The position numbers and the translations under genes are program-made. A DNA stretch of 56,759 nucleotides from Acidimicrobiia bacterium (GTDB lineage Bacteria > Actinomycetota > Acidimicrobiia > Acidimicrobiales > AC-14): assembly GCA_023265025.1 (NCBI GenBank), contig JAHFUP010000027.1:1-56759 (forward strand). The letters run 5' to 3'. The notes below the pieces were generated by a model, which was given only the letters and a program-made list of their open reading frames with translations, had not been told where the DNA came from and made no database searches. This document shows positions 28,268 to 36,660 of this stretch, one piece after another; position 1 is the first letter of the stretch, and each line of letters opens with the position of its first letter.

Positions 28268-29498
28268 GGTCGTCGCTGTAGGCACCGAGCTGCTGCTTGG
28301 CCAGGTCGTCGACACCAACTCGGCCTGGATCGGCGACCGGCTGGCGCTCGCCGGGATCGACTGCCACTTCCAGACCAAGGTGGGCGACAACCACGCCCGC
28401 ATCGTCTCGGCCATCCGCATCGCCCTCGACCGGTCCGACGCCGTGCTCGTCTGCGGTGGCCTGGGGCCGACGTCGGACGACATCACCCGGGAGGCGATCG
28501 CCGAGGTGCTCGGCGTGGCGCTCGTGCGCGACCCGGCCATGGTCGAGCGGATCGCGCAGATATTCGAGTCCCGCAAGCGGGACATGGCGCCCAGCAACGA
28601 GCGCCAGGCCGACCGGGTCGAAGGGGCGACGTTCATCCCCCAGGTGCGGGGGACAGCCCCCGGCCTGATCTGTCCGGTAGGCGACAAGGTGGTCTACGCA
28701 GTTCCGGGCGTCCCGTTCGAGATGGAAGAGATGCTCGACCGGGCGGTGATCCCCGACTTGAAGCGCCGGTCGGGCGTCACCGCGGTCATCCTCAGCCGGA
28801 TGCTCCGCACCTGGGGCACGGCGGAGTCGACGTTGGGCGAACTGGTGGCCGGCCGGGTTGAGGCGCTGGAGGCCAGGTCCAACCCCACGATCGCCTTCCT
28901 GGCGTCGGGCATCGAGGGGCTCAAGGTGCGCATCACGGCCAAGGCCGCCACCGAGGCCGAAGCCACGGCCATGCTCGACGCCGAGGAGGCCGAGCTGCGG
29001 GCCATCCTCGGCGAGTTGGTTTTCGGCATCGACGACCAGTCCATGGAGCGGGTCGTCGCCGACCTGCTGCTCGAGCGGGGGCTCACCCTGGGTGTGGCCG
29101 AGTCGCTCACCGGCGGGCTGGTGGCGTCCCGGCTGGCCGAGACCGCCGGCGCCAGCAAGTGGTTCCGGGGCTCGATCGTCTGTTATGACAGCAAGGTCAA
29201 GTTCGACCTGCTCGATGTGCCCGAGGGCCCGGTGGTCAGCGCCGAGGCGGCCGAGGCCATGGCCCGGGGCGCCTGCAAGGCCCTGGAGGCCGACGTGGGC
29301 ATCAGCGTCACCGGCGTCGCCGGGCCCACCACCCAGGAGGACCAGCCGGTGGGCACCGTCTTCATGGCCGTGGCCCTCGGCGGCGTGTTCACCTCCGCGG
29401 AGTCCCACCTCCCCGGCGACCGCCAGCACGTCCGCATGTTCTCGACCATCTCGGTGCTCGACATGTTGCGCCGGCGCCTTCTCAAGTGGAAAGGTTGA
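28257..29498 (+). CDS. cinA: CinA family protein (competence/damage-inducible; NMN deamidase domain)
   Basis: The 413-residue protein has an N-terminal MoCF-biosynthesis-like domain (CEVVAVGTELLLGQVVDTNS, CGGLGPTSDDITREAIAEVL, VPGVPFEMEEM) and a C-terminal CinA/PncC domain (GVAESLTGGLVASRLAETAG, CYDSKVKFDLL, SVTGVAGPTTQEDQPVGTVF). The C-terminal half of such proteins deamidates nicotinamide mononucleotide to recycle NAD, and the N-terminal half has ADP-ribose pyrophosphatase activity in some species. It starts with GTG inside the end of pgsA, so expression is coupled. It is the last intact gene before the decayed region. Confidence 0.94.
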   Translation: MRCEVVAVGTELLLGQVVDTNSAWIGDRLALAGIDCHFQTKVGDNHARIVSAIRIALDRSDAVLVCGGLGPTSDDITREAIAEVLGVALVRDPAMVERIAQIFESRKRDMAPSNERQADRVEGATFIPQVRGTAPGLICPVGDKVVYAVPGVPFEMEEMLDRAVIPDLKRRSGVTAVILSRMLRTWGTAESTLGELVAGRVEALEARSNPTIAFLASGIEGLKVRITAKAATEAEATAMLDAEEAELRAILGELVFGIDDQSMERVVADLLLERGLTLGVAESLTGGLVASRLAETAGASKWFRGSIVCYDSKVKFDLLDVPEGPVVSAEAAEAMARGACKALEADVGISVTGVAGPTTQEDQPVGTVFMAVALGGVFTSAESHLPGDRQHVRMFSTISVLDMLRRRLLKWKG

Positions 29499-29564
29499 TG
29501 TCGTAGCGGGCGAACCTTCAGGGCAACTTCAGTCGCCCTTGGAAGAGTCAACTGCGGTGAGGTC

Positions 29565-29925
29565 CCTGAACACGTGGAGGGCTGGGTTGTTCGACGAGGT
29601 CGGCACCCGTCCGGCCATCGCCGCCCTGATGAGCAGCTGCGGGTTTCGGGGTCACCACGCTGCCCGGCCCGACGGGCTCCGTCGGGGAGCAGGCGCGCGT
29701 GCTCTCACCGGACGTCGTGGTTTCGACCTTGCGTCCGGCGGAAGTCACGGTCTCCTGATTGTGCGGCATCTTCTCCGGTTCGTCCCAACGTGCGCCGTCG
29801 TCCTCCTCGCGCCCTTCGACGGACTGCGCGAGCCGGCGCTGAAGGCCGGGGCCTACGAGCTGGTCGGCAAGGAGGATCTCCGCGACCTCGAACGATGTCT
29901 CCTGCGCCCGGCCGGCGACCTCGAC
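29565..29925 (+). pseudogene. Degenerate response-regulator receiver domain
   Basis: Receiver-like pieces are spread over two frames: DEVGTRPAIAALMSSCGF, then GEQARVLSPDVVVSTL in the next frame, then CAVVLLAPFDGLREPALKAG followed by AYELVGKEDLRDLERCLL back in the first frame. The last piece matches the end of a receiver domain, including the Lys of the phosphorylation site. The expected Asp motif is lost (VVVSTLRP) and stops interrupt the frames. It probably descends from a regulator similar to those elsewhere in the window. Confidence 0.6.
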
Positions 29926-30014
29926 GCCGCGGGCCGCCGGCGCCGCCCCCTGATGGGGTACCGGGAGTGCGTGTCGGAGGGGCAGGGTGAGCAGGAAGGC
30001 CCCGCCTGGGTAGG

Positions 30015-30775
30015 GGCGGTGAGGTCGATCTCGAGCGCCGGCGACATCAGGCGGGCCCGATGCAGCTCTGATTTGCACAGGGCGACCATGTCGCACGGGC
30101 CGGGGTTGATGGCGAGGCCCTGGTCGACTCGAGCGAGGCGGAGGAGGGACGTGATCAGGCGGCCGGCCCGCGCCGCCTCCCGGACCAGGCCGGCCAGCAG
30201 GGCGTCGCGGTCCGCCTCTCCCGCACCCTGCAGGAGTGCTTCCGCCGCGGCCCGTAGGCCGGTGATCGGGCTCCGGAGCTGGTGCGCGGCGTCGGCCAGG
30301 AACCGGCGGCTGCGCTCGTCTGAACGCGTCGCCTGGGCCAGGGCGTGCTCCACGGCTGCCAGCGACCCTCGCGGATCTGCTGCCGACGGCGTCGATCTCC
30401 GCGACCCTGTGCTGGGGCATGCTCGTGGAGACGTGACGGCCGACCGCCTCCTCGGCCGGGTACTGGTAGAGACGCTCGGCACCGAAGTTCCACGTCAGGA
30501 TCGTGCCGTCCAGCGACGTGCTAAAGATGGCATCCTGCGCGGACTCCACGATCGTCGCCAGGCGGCCGATGGCCTCCTCTCCCTGGCGACGCTCGGTGAT
30601 GTCGCGCAGGAAGGTGTTGAAGGTCATCTCCTCGCCGACGTAGGTGACCCAGACGGCGAACTCGGCGGGGAACGTCCGCCCGTCGCGGCGAATGGCCTCG
30701 AACTCGGTGACCTGCCGAGCAACCGGTGCTCGCCGGTGTCCAGGAATCGTCGCAGCTGATCCCCAAGATCGGCGG
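30015..30775 (-). pseudogene. Frameshifted PAS-domain histidine kinase, ATPase domain missing
   Basis: Minus-strand pieces assemble into a sensor kinase: LGDQLRRFLDTGEHRLLGR, then VTEFEAIRRDGRTFPAEFAV and FLRDITERRQGEEAIGRL ending the first PAS domain. SAQDAIFSTSLDGTILTWNF begins a second PAS domain. After a shift near 30400, HisKA reads RRFLADAAHQLRSPITGLRA with the phospho-accepting His, then LLRLARVDQGLAINPG. After LEIDLTAP the frame ends without any HATPase domain. At least two frame changes and a missing ATPase make it non-functional. Its 5' end runs into the pilT remnant on the other strand. Confidence 0.7.
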
Positions 30776-31019
30776 GGGCATGATCGCCGCCTTCGAGGTG
30801 CTGGTCGGCACGGCCGGCGTGCGCAACATGATCCGTGAGGGCAAGACCCGCCAGATCCGCAACGCCGTGTCCACGGGTGTGCGCGACGGCATGTGCACGA
30901 TCGAGACGTCGCTGTCCGACCTGGTCGCCCGTGGCGTCGTGACGCACGACGACGCCGTCGCCCGGAGCCTCTACCCCAAGGAGGTCAAGGCGCCGGCGGC
31001 GGCGAGAGTGCCCTCCTGA
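30747..31019 (+). pseudogene. 3' end of pilT (type IV pilus retraction ATPase)
   Basis: The frame reads QLIPKIGGGMIAAFEVLVG, then AGVRNMIREGKTRQIRNA and SLSDLVARGVVTHDDAVARS, ending LYPKEV and a short tail. This is the standard C-terminal quarter of PilT. The ATPase core upstream is absent; instead, antisense kinase sequence begins. pilB and pilC remnants lie 4-6 kb away on the opposite strand, so the pilus operon seems to have been split by inversion or another rearrangement. Confidence 0.7.
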
Positions 31020-31041
31020 GCTCATCACTTCGGTGTAGGGT

Positions 31042-31060
31042 CAGATGTATAATCTGATGT
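31042..31060 (+). promoter_or_regulatory. Promoter and operator of vapBC, probably leaderless
   Basis: A perfect -10 hexamer TATAAT (31048-31053) lies eight bases before the vapB ATG (31061), so transcription should start at or next to the start codon. There is no ribosome-binding site, which fits a leaderless message. The -10 is inside an interrupted palindrome, CAGAT-GTATA-ATCTG (31042-31056), a likely site for autorepression by the antitoxin. Confidence 0.55.
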
Positions 31061-31312
31061 ATGCGACGTACGAATATCTACCTCGCCGATGATCAGTGCT
31101 CAGCCCTCGACGAGCTGGCGCGTTCTAGCGGAATCTCTCGAGCCGAGGCTGTCCGGCGCCTGATCGACGAAGCCATCGCGTCCGAGCGCCGAGACCTCCA
31201 GGGTGATCTCGCCGCCATCGAGGAGTCGTTCGGGATCCTCGGTGGGGAGGTGTTCTTCGATCGGGGCATGGACGAACGAGCGCGCCATCTCGAGGAAATC
31301 GCGACGAGGTGA
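31061..31312 (+). CDS. vapB: Ribbon-helix-helix antitoxin (VapB/CopG type)
   Basis: The 83-residue protein begins with a beta strand and two helices of the ribbon-helix-helix fold (RRTNIYLADDQCSALDELAR, then SGISRAEAVRRLIDEAI). An acidic and hydrophobic tail follows that would wrap the toxin. Such proteins neutralise the PIN toxin and repress their own operon. The start follows directly on a TATAAT box. Its stop overlaps the GTG of the toxin gene (GTGA). The lineage assignment to VapB rests on the adjacent toxin. Confidence 0.88.
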   Translation: MRRTNIYLADDQCSALDELARSSGISRAEAVRRLIDEAIASERRDLQGDLAAIEESFGILGGEVFFDRGMDERARHLEEIATR

Positions 31313-31698
31313 TCCTGGTCGACAGCGATGTGCTCATCGCTCATATGCGCGGCATTGAGGCGGCAAGGGATTGGTTGGTGGCGGCCCGAACAAAAGCCGC
31401 TAGCCCGTTGGCAGCCAGCGTCGTGACGGCCACCGAGATCCTGGGCGGGATGCGCTCGCCCGAACGAACCGCGGTGGCCCGCCTCCTCGCGACCCTCCGT
31501 CTCCAACCCGTGAGCGAGGTTGTCGCCCGGCGGGCCGGCGAACTCATGCGGGAGTACCGGCGTTCACATGCGGCCATCGGCCTTGGCGACTACCTCGTGG
31601 CGGCAACGGCAGAGATCCAAGGCCTCGAGCTCGCGACCTTGAACGTCAAGCATTTCCCGATGTTCGAAGGCTTGCGTCCGCCGTTTCGGCTCGGCTGA
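31309..31698 (+). CDS. vapC: PIN-domain toxin VapC
   Basis: The 129-residue ribonuclease toxin has the acidic residues of a PIN active site: D5/D7 (ILVDSDVLIAH), E43 (TATEILGG) and D94 (GLGDYLVAATA), plus N112 near the end. It is full length for VapC and is translated from a GTG overlapping the antitoxin stop. Known VapC toxins cut tRNA or 23S rRNA; the target here is unknown. It is one of the few intact genes in the decayed region, where a selfish, addictive module would be expected to persist. A separate VapC relic lies at 10190. Confidence 0.92.
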   Translation: MILVDSDVLIAHMRGIEAARDWLVAARTKAASPLAASVVTATEILGGMRSPERTAVARLLATLRLQPVSEVVARRAGELMREYRRSHAAIGLGDYLVAATAEIQGLELATLNVKHFPMFEGLRPPFRLG

Positions 31699-31762
31699 CT
31701 CTCCGGCCCCCGCCCGGCTGGACGGCGGCCATCGCAAGGCCGGTAGCGCGTCAGCCGGTGGT

Positions 31763-31830
31763 CGAACTATCTCCTCGACTCGCTGGTGGAGACGACGCTG
31801 GCCCGCGATGTGCCCTGCTGGCCAGGGTCG
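31763..31830 (+). repeat. 68-bp duplicated fragment of the AAA/DUF4143 ATPase gene
   Basis: CGAACTATCTCCTCGACTCG and the following bases to 31830 repeat bases 33491-33559 inside the ATPase gene with a single one-base deletion (CTCCTG became CCCTG). The copies are 1.7 kb apart in the same orientation. The fragment codes for nothing useful here; it lies between vapC and the next antitoxin gene. It marks a past duplication or recombination involving the ATPase gene. Confidence 0.85.
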
Positions 31831-31889
31831 TCGTCGTTGTCGGAGGGACGAACACCCTCTCGTATGCCTGGACAGGTACCCCTTCGAGA

Positions 31890-32141
31890 ATGTCCGATTT
31901 GACATCCCTCAAGGTTCCTGCCGAGGTGCGTGACCGGTTCGCCGCAGCGGCCAAGGTCCGGGGTGTGACCGTGCGTGCATTGCTCGACCAACTGTCCAGG
32001 GAGGTAGCCGACACGGCGTTGATGGAGCAGGCTGCCCGCCAGATGTCCCAGCTGCACGACTCCGACCCGGGCGCCTGGAACGATTATCTCGCTGAAGGGC
32101 GCGACTGGGAGGAAGGGACGGTCGAGCCGCTCGGTGCCTGA
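31890..32141 (+). CDS. Antitoxin-like protein of a MazEF-type pair
   Basis: The 83-residue product (MSDLTSLKVPAEVRDRFAAA) has a ribbon-helix-helix-like start, KVRGVTVRALLDQL, and an acidic, tryptophan-containing C terminus (DPGAWNDYLAEGRDWEEG) typical of toxin-binding tails. I chose ATG 31890 because upstream codons come from the duplicated ATPase fragment. The following frame is a truncated MazF, and the overlap (stop 32141, toxin start 32134) is the usual coupling. The antitoxin looks complete although its toxin is not. Confidence 0.75.
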   Translation: MSDLTSLKVPAEVRDRFAAAAKVRGVTVRALLDQLSREVADTALMEQAARQMSQLHDSDPGAWNDYLAEGRDWEEGTVEPLGA

Positions 32142-32223
32142 GCGCGGCGAGGTCTGGCTCGCCGCGCTCGATCCAGTGGGCAGGGGCGAACAAGGCGGCA
32201 CACGGCCGATCCTCGTGGGCTGA
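32134..32223 (+). pseudogene. Truncated MazF/PemK-type toxin (29 codons)
   Basis: The frame reads VPERGEVWLAALDPVGRGEQ then GGTRPILVG and stops. This is the well-known N terminus of MazF endoribonucleases, where the RGEVWLA-DP and TRP residues shape the active site. The remaining roughly 80 residues are absent; nothing in the next 150 bases resembles them. The toxin is therefore dead, leaving an orphan antitoxin. Confidence 0.75.
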
Positions 32224-32380
32224 ACTCGTCTCGCGGCCACGGCGGGAAGCGGATTATCGGGCGCAGACCGGACCGAACGGCCAGACGCCGCGCCATCCTC
32301 CGGGTGATCCCCCAAGGCCGGCAGCGCAGGCTCGGAGAGAAGGGAGGCGGCGGGCCATTTTGGTCGCTACCTTGGTCGGC

Positions 32381-32893
32381 ATGAGGACGGTGGTGCTCGG
32401 TGTCGACGACCTGGAGGCGCTGATTGCCCGGCGTCGGGCCTCGGGGGCGGACCTGTTCGACGAAGTCTGGGAAGGGACCTACCACGTGGCTCCGGCACCG
32501 ACGGCGGCGCACGCGCTTCTCGATACGCGGCTGACCATCCTGCTCGACCCGTACGCGCAGGCCGCCCACCTCGAGGGCACCGGGCCCTTCAACCTGGGGG
32601 TCCAGGACAATTTCCGGGTACCCGATCACGGCTATCACCGAGGCGAGCCGGTCGGCACCTGGGTGCCGACCGCAGCCATCGTCGTGGAGATCCTCTCGCC
32701 CGACGACGAGACGTTCGACAAGTTCGGCTTCTATGCCGCGGCCGGCGTCGACGAGCTCATTATCGTCGATCCGGCCGAGCGGCTGATCCGGTGTTTCCGG
32801 CGCGATGGTGACGGCTACGCCGAGGCGGCCCGGAGCGACCTGCTCGGCGTGAGCTCACCGGAGCTGACCACGCGTCTCAACTGGCCGGCGTAG
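32381..32893 (+). CDS. Uma2 family (DUF820) PD-(D/E)XK nuclease-like protein
   Basis: The 170-residue protein shows the Uma2 core: EVWEGTYHVAPAP, then GPFNLGVQDNFRVPDHGYHR, AIVVEILSPDDETFDKFGFY and GVDELIIVDPAERLIRCF. The E-x-S and D-E-L..VD positions are those of a restriction-enzyme-like fold. Uma2 proteins are abundant in cyanobacteria and some actinobacteria, and their function is unproven. I chose ATG 32381; a TTG at 32360 is the alternative. A frameshifted paralogue lies at 9699-10198. Confidence 0.85.
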   Translation: MRTVVLGVDDLEALIARRRASGADLFDEVWEGTYHVAPAPTAAHALLDTRLTILLDPYAQAAHLEGTGPFNLGVQDNFRVPDHGYHRGEPVGTWVPTAAIVVEILSPDDETFDKFGFYAAAGVDELIIVDPAERLIRCFRRDGDGYAEAARSDLLGVSSPELTTRLNWPA

Positions 32894-32913
32894 CCTTCCG
32901 CTATGTGAGGTCC

Positions 32914-32935
32914 TTTACTCAATGCGGTGAGTAAA
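32914..32935 (+). promoter_or_regulatory. Inverted repeat just upstream of the ATPase gene
   Basis: TTTACTCA (32914-32921), spacer ATGCGG and TGAGTAAA (32928-32935) form a perfect 8-bp inverted repeat, AT-rich within GC-rich surroundings. It ends eight bases before the ATG, so it overlaps the leader and probably the promoter. It is likely an operator. Confidence 0.5.
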
Positions 32936-32943
32936 TTGTCGCC

Positions 32944-34140
32944 ATGAAACCGGAGTTCCGCCGATCACTGTTCGATCGGGTGCGTTCCCGACTCGAGGAA
33001 CCGCGGTCGCGCATCCAGGTGCTGGTCGGTCCGCGACAGACAGGCAAGACGACCCTCGTCCGCCAAGCCATCGCCGAGATCCGCCTCCCGTCCCACTACG
33101 CCTCGGCTGATCAGCCGACCCTCCAGGACCGAGGTTGGCTCGAGGCCCAGTGGGAGATCGGGCGGCTCCGGGCGCGTGCCTCGCCCGATGGTGCGTTGCT
33201 CGTCCTCGACGAGGCGCAGAAGATCACGCGGTGGTCCGACGTGGTCAAGCGGCTTTGGGACGAGGACACCGCGGCGGCCACGCCGCTGCGCGTTTCGGTT
33301 CTCGGCTCATCGGCGCTGCTGGTGCAGCGAGGCCTGGCCGACAGCCTCGCCGGGCGGTTCGAGCTGGTGCGGGTGCCGCATTGGTCGTATCCGGAGATGC
33401 GCGACGCGTTCGGGTTCGACCTCGATCAGTACCTGTACTTCGGCGGCTACCCGGGCGCCGCCGGCCTGGTTGCCGACGGGGACCGGTGGGCGAACTATCT
33501 CCTCGACTCGCTGGTGGAGACGACGCTGGCCCGCGATGTGCTCCTGCTGGCCAGGGTCGACAAGCCGGCGTTGCTGCGGCAGGTGTTCCGCCTCGGCTGC
33601 GAGTACTCCGGCCAGATCCTGTCCTACCAGAAGATGGTCGGCCAGCTCCAGGACGCCGGCAACACGACGACGTTGGCCCACTACCTTGAGCTCCTGGCCG
33701 GCGCCGGGCTGGTGACGGGGCTGCAGAAGTATGCCGGCTCCCGGCTCAGCCAGCGGGCTTCGAGTCCGAAGTTGCAGGCGCTCAACACCGGCTTGATCTC
33801 TGCGCTGTCGGGGTTGCCGTTCACGGCCACCCGCGAGCGAGCCGACCTCTGGGGCCGGTTGGTCGAGTCGGCGGTGGGCGCGCATCTGCTGAACAGCGCG
33901 ACCAGCTCAGCCACGCGGGTCACCTATTGGCGGCACCGAGATCACGAGGTCGATTTCGTCGTCGAGGCTGGATCTGAACTCTTGGCCATAGAGGTGAAGA
34001 GCGGGCGGCACGTCAGGCCGCCGGCGGGACTCGCACAGTTCCAGCGGTCGTTCGGCTCGGCTCGAACCCTGCTCGTCGGCTCCGGGGGCATCGGCTTGGA
34101 GGAGCTGTTCTCGGTCCCGACCGAGTCCTGGGTTCGCTGA
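32944..34140 (+). CDS. AAA ATPase with DUF4143 domain
   Basis: The 398-residue protein has an N-terminal P-loop domain (Walker A LVGPRQTGKTTLVRQAI at about 29-45; Walker B ALLVLDEAQKI; sensor SVLGSSALLVQRGL). A C-terminal DUF4143 region contains a nuclease-like ending (VTYWRHRDHEVDFVVEAGSE then LLAIEVKSG, a D-x-n-E-x-K pattern). Such proteins are widespread, patchily distributed and of unknown role, often grouped with toxin-antitoxin or defence genes. Neighbours here are toxin-antitoxin pairs and an Uma2 gene. A 68-bp piece of this gene is repeated at 31763. It ends at the ankyrin and pilC remnants. Confidence 0.9.
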   Translation: MKPEFRRSLFDRVRSRLEEPRSRIQVLVGPRQTGKTTLVRQAIAEIRLPSHYASADQPTLQDRGWLEAQWEIGRLRARASPDGALLVLDEAQKITRWSDVVKRLWDEDTAAATPLRVSVLGSSALLVQRGLADSLAGRFELVRVPHWSYPEMRDAFGFDLDQYLYFGGYPGAAGLVADGDRWANYLLDSLVETTLARDVLLLARVDKPALLRQVFRLGCEYSGQILSYQKMVGQLQDAGNTTTLAHYLELLAGAGLVTGLQKYAGSRLSQRASSPKLQALNTGLISALSGLPFTATRERADLWGRLVESAVGAHLLNSATSSATRVTYWRHRDHEVDFVVEAGSELLAIEVKSGRHVRPPAGLAQFQRSFGSARTLLVGSGGIGLEELFSVPTESWVR

Positions 34141-34145
34141 GGTGG

Positions 34146-34292
34146 CCGGCGTCGTTGACCCCGCGTTGGCTCGTGCTGGATCCAGCGCCGAGCAGCATCT
34201 CGAGGATCTCATGGACGTCGGCTCGACGGGTGGCGCCGGCCGCGACATCGGAACACGAGAGCGCGGCGATGAGAGGCGGGAACCCGTCGGCA
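34146..34292 (-). pseudogene. Ankyrin-repeat protein fragment
   Basis: On the minus strand the bases after the pilC break read DADGFPPLIAALSCSD, then RADVHEILEMLLGAGSS and QRGVNDAGHLSEP. This resembles an ankyrin repeat (DG-PPL-AA, then LLGAGA, then QRG-ND-T-L). No start or end is present. It is joined to the truncated pilC in another frame, so it arrived or was left by rearrangement. Confidence 0.45.
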
Positions 34293-34909
34293 TCGGCAGC
34301 GGCAGCTTGGCGTGGAAGCTGAGGAAGAAGCCCTTGAACCGGGGCAGCACGAAGCCGGCGAGGATCACCACGACGACCAGGGACAGGGCCATGATCATCG
34401 CCGGGTAGGTACAGGCCGCCTTGATCTTGCGCCGGGCTTCGAGGTCGCGCTCGATGTACCGCGACAGCTGGTCGAGGACCACGTCGAGCAGGCCGGTGAG
34501 CTCCACCGCCCGCAACACGCTGACGAAGAAAGGAGGGAACGCCTCGGCGCGGGCGGCCAGCGCGTCGGAGAACGGCTCGCCCCGGCGCAGGCTGTCGGCC
34601 ACGTCGGCCAGCACCTTGCGCAGCGTCTTGTCCTCGGTCTCCTCGAGCACGATCTCGACCGCCTCGACGATCGGCACGCCGGCCCGCAGGAAGGCAGCCA
34701 GCTGGCGCGAGAAGTGCATGACGTTCTCGGGCTTGACCTTCTTGTGGGTGATCTCGAACTGAAGGGCGCTCTTCTTCTCCGTCACGCTGCGGACGTCGAG
34801 GCCCTGGTCGAACAGGCTCGTGGTGACGCTGTGGAGCGTCAGGCCCTTGGTCTTGCCGCGGATCTCATCTCCCGTGGCACTGACAGCGAGGTACTTTGTA
34901 GGTCGGCAT
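34293..34909 (-). pseudogene. pilC/GspF type IV pilus inner-membrane protein, frameshifted and truncated
   Basis: From ATG 34909, which overlaps the pilB stop as TGATG, the frame breaks at codon five: an extra A in TACAAAGTAC shifts it. The correct frame then runs YLAVSATGDEIRGKTKG, LHSVTTSLFDQGLDVRSVTE, HFSRQLAAFLRAGVPIVEAV, ELTGLLDVVLDQLSRYIERD and a membrane helix (ALSLVVVVILAGFVLPRF), ending at FHAKLPLP. This is only the first of the two T2SF domains. Sequence then passes into an ankyrin-like fragment. It is non-functional as a pilus platform protein. Confidence 0.8.
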
Positions 34910-36660
34910 CAGATGACGTAGATGCTGCGCATGATCTCGGGGATGGTGGACAGGTCGTTGGCGACCAGGCGGATGCCCTCCTGGAGCAGCGTCCGCATAC
35001 CGCCGGCGACGGCGGCGGCCCGCATGTCCTCGTGCTGCGCGTTGGAGACGACCAGCTTCCGGATGTCGTCGGTGAGGCGCAGCAGCTCGTAGACGCCGAC
35101 CCGCTCGAGGTAGCCGGTAGGGCTGCAGAAGTTGCACCCCTCGCCGTGCCAGAAGGTGTCCTTGTCGACGCCGCCGGCCCGCTCGTAGAAGTTCATCTCC
35201 TCGGGCGTGGGCTTGTACTCGGCCCGGCAGTTCTCGCAGATCCGTCGCACCAGGCGCTGGCTGACCACGCAGCTCACCGACGAAGCGATCAGGAACGACT
35301 CGATCCCCATGTCGACGAAGCGGTGCAGCGCCGACGCCGCGTCGGTGGCGTGGAGCGAGGAGAGGACGAGGTGGCCGGTGAGCGAGGACTGGACGGCCAG
35401 GCGGGCCGTCTCCACGTCACGGATCTCGCCGACGAGGATGACGTCGGGGTCCTGGCGCAGGATGGCCCGCAGGCCGTCGGAGAACGAGATGCCGGCCTGC
35501 TCGTTGATCTGGATCTGGTTGATCGCCGGGAAGACGTACTCGATCGGGTCCTCGATGGTCGTGATGTTCGACTCGGACTGGTTGATCCGGGCCAGGGTGG
35601 CGTAGAGGGTGGTGGTCTTGCCGCTGCCCGTCGGGCCGGCGCAGATCACCATGCCGAACGGGGCGCGCACCAGCCGGTCGTACTGCTCCTGGGTGTCGGC
35701 GGGCATGCCGAGGTCTTGCAGTTGCAGCAGGCTGGCGCCGGTCGAGGAGCCGCAGCACGGCCTTCTCGCCCCAGATGGTCGGCGTGGTGTTCACCCGGAT
35801 GTCGAGGGAGTGACCGTCGACCTCGGTGGCGATCTGTCCGTCCTGGGGCTTGCGGCGGTCGACGATGTTCATAGCGGCCATGACCTTGATCCGGCTGGTC
35901 AGCGCCGGCCCGATGCTGTCGGGCAGGGCCAGGACGTCGTGGAGGGCACCGTCGATCCGGTATCGCACCCGGATGCGGCCGTCCTGGGGCTCGATGTGGA
36001 TGTCCGACGCCCGGTCGCGAAGGGCCTGGGTGATCATGAGATTGACGACCCGCACGACGGGGGCGTCGTCGGGGGCGGCGCCCTTGGCCGGCGCCACCAC
36101 CCTGCGGAGCGACTCGGTGACCTCGAAGGCGTCGAGCATCTTGCCGACGCCGGCGATGGCCCGGTAGCAGCTGTCGATGGCGCGGCGGATGTCCGACGGC
36201 GGGGCCATCACCATCCCGACCTGACCCTTGGCCGCGGCGGCGAGCTTGGACTGGTTGGCCTTGTCCATGGGATCGGCCAGGGCGACGATCAGGCGCCCGT
36301 TCTCAACCCGCAGAGGGATGGCCGTCGCAGAGCGGGCCAGATCCTCGGGCAGGCGGGCCAGAGCGTCGGCTTGGGGCTGCGCCTGGCGCAGGTCGACGAG
36401 GGGCACCCCCAGCTGGATGGCGAGCACCTCGTACAGATCCCGTTCACCGACCGCCCCGAGCTCGACCAGCAGCACGCCCAGGCGCTTGCCCGACGTGGGC
36501 TGCTGGAGCAGCGCCTCGTCGAACTGCGCGGAGGTGAGCAGGCCGGCGTCGACGAGGAGCTCGCCGAGCGGGCGCCCGCCCGAAGGGGGACGCGGCGCGT
36601 CGGCGATCGGAGCGATCGAGCCGGCGACCGGCGCGGTCTCCTCCGCGCCCGTGGCGGCTA
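34909..36660 (-). pseudogene. pilB/GspE type IV pilus assembly ATPase, frameshifted
   Basis: The N-terminal part (GELLVDAGLLTSAQFDEALL, then LAIQLGVPLVDLRQ) and ATPase start (ASDIHIEPQDGRIRVRYRID) lie in one frame down to about 35745. There the frame shifts: ASLLQLQDLGMPADTQEQYD continues in another, with Walker A (CAGPTGSGKTTTLYATL), Asp box, Walker B (ILVGEIRDVETA), the zinc cysteines (CENC and CNFC) and a complete C terminus. PilB powers pilus extension. One base change would restore it, so recent inactivation or a sequencing error are both possible. No ATG or GTG was found for the N terminus; its first codons overlap the regulator gene upstream. Confidence 0.8.
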
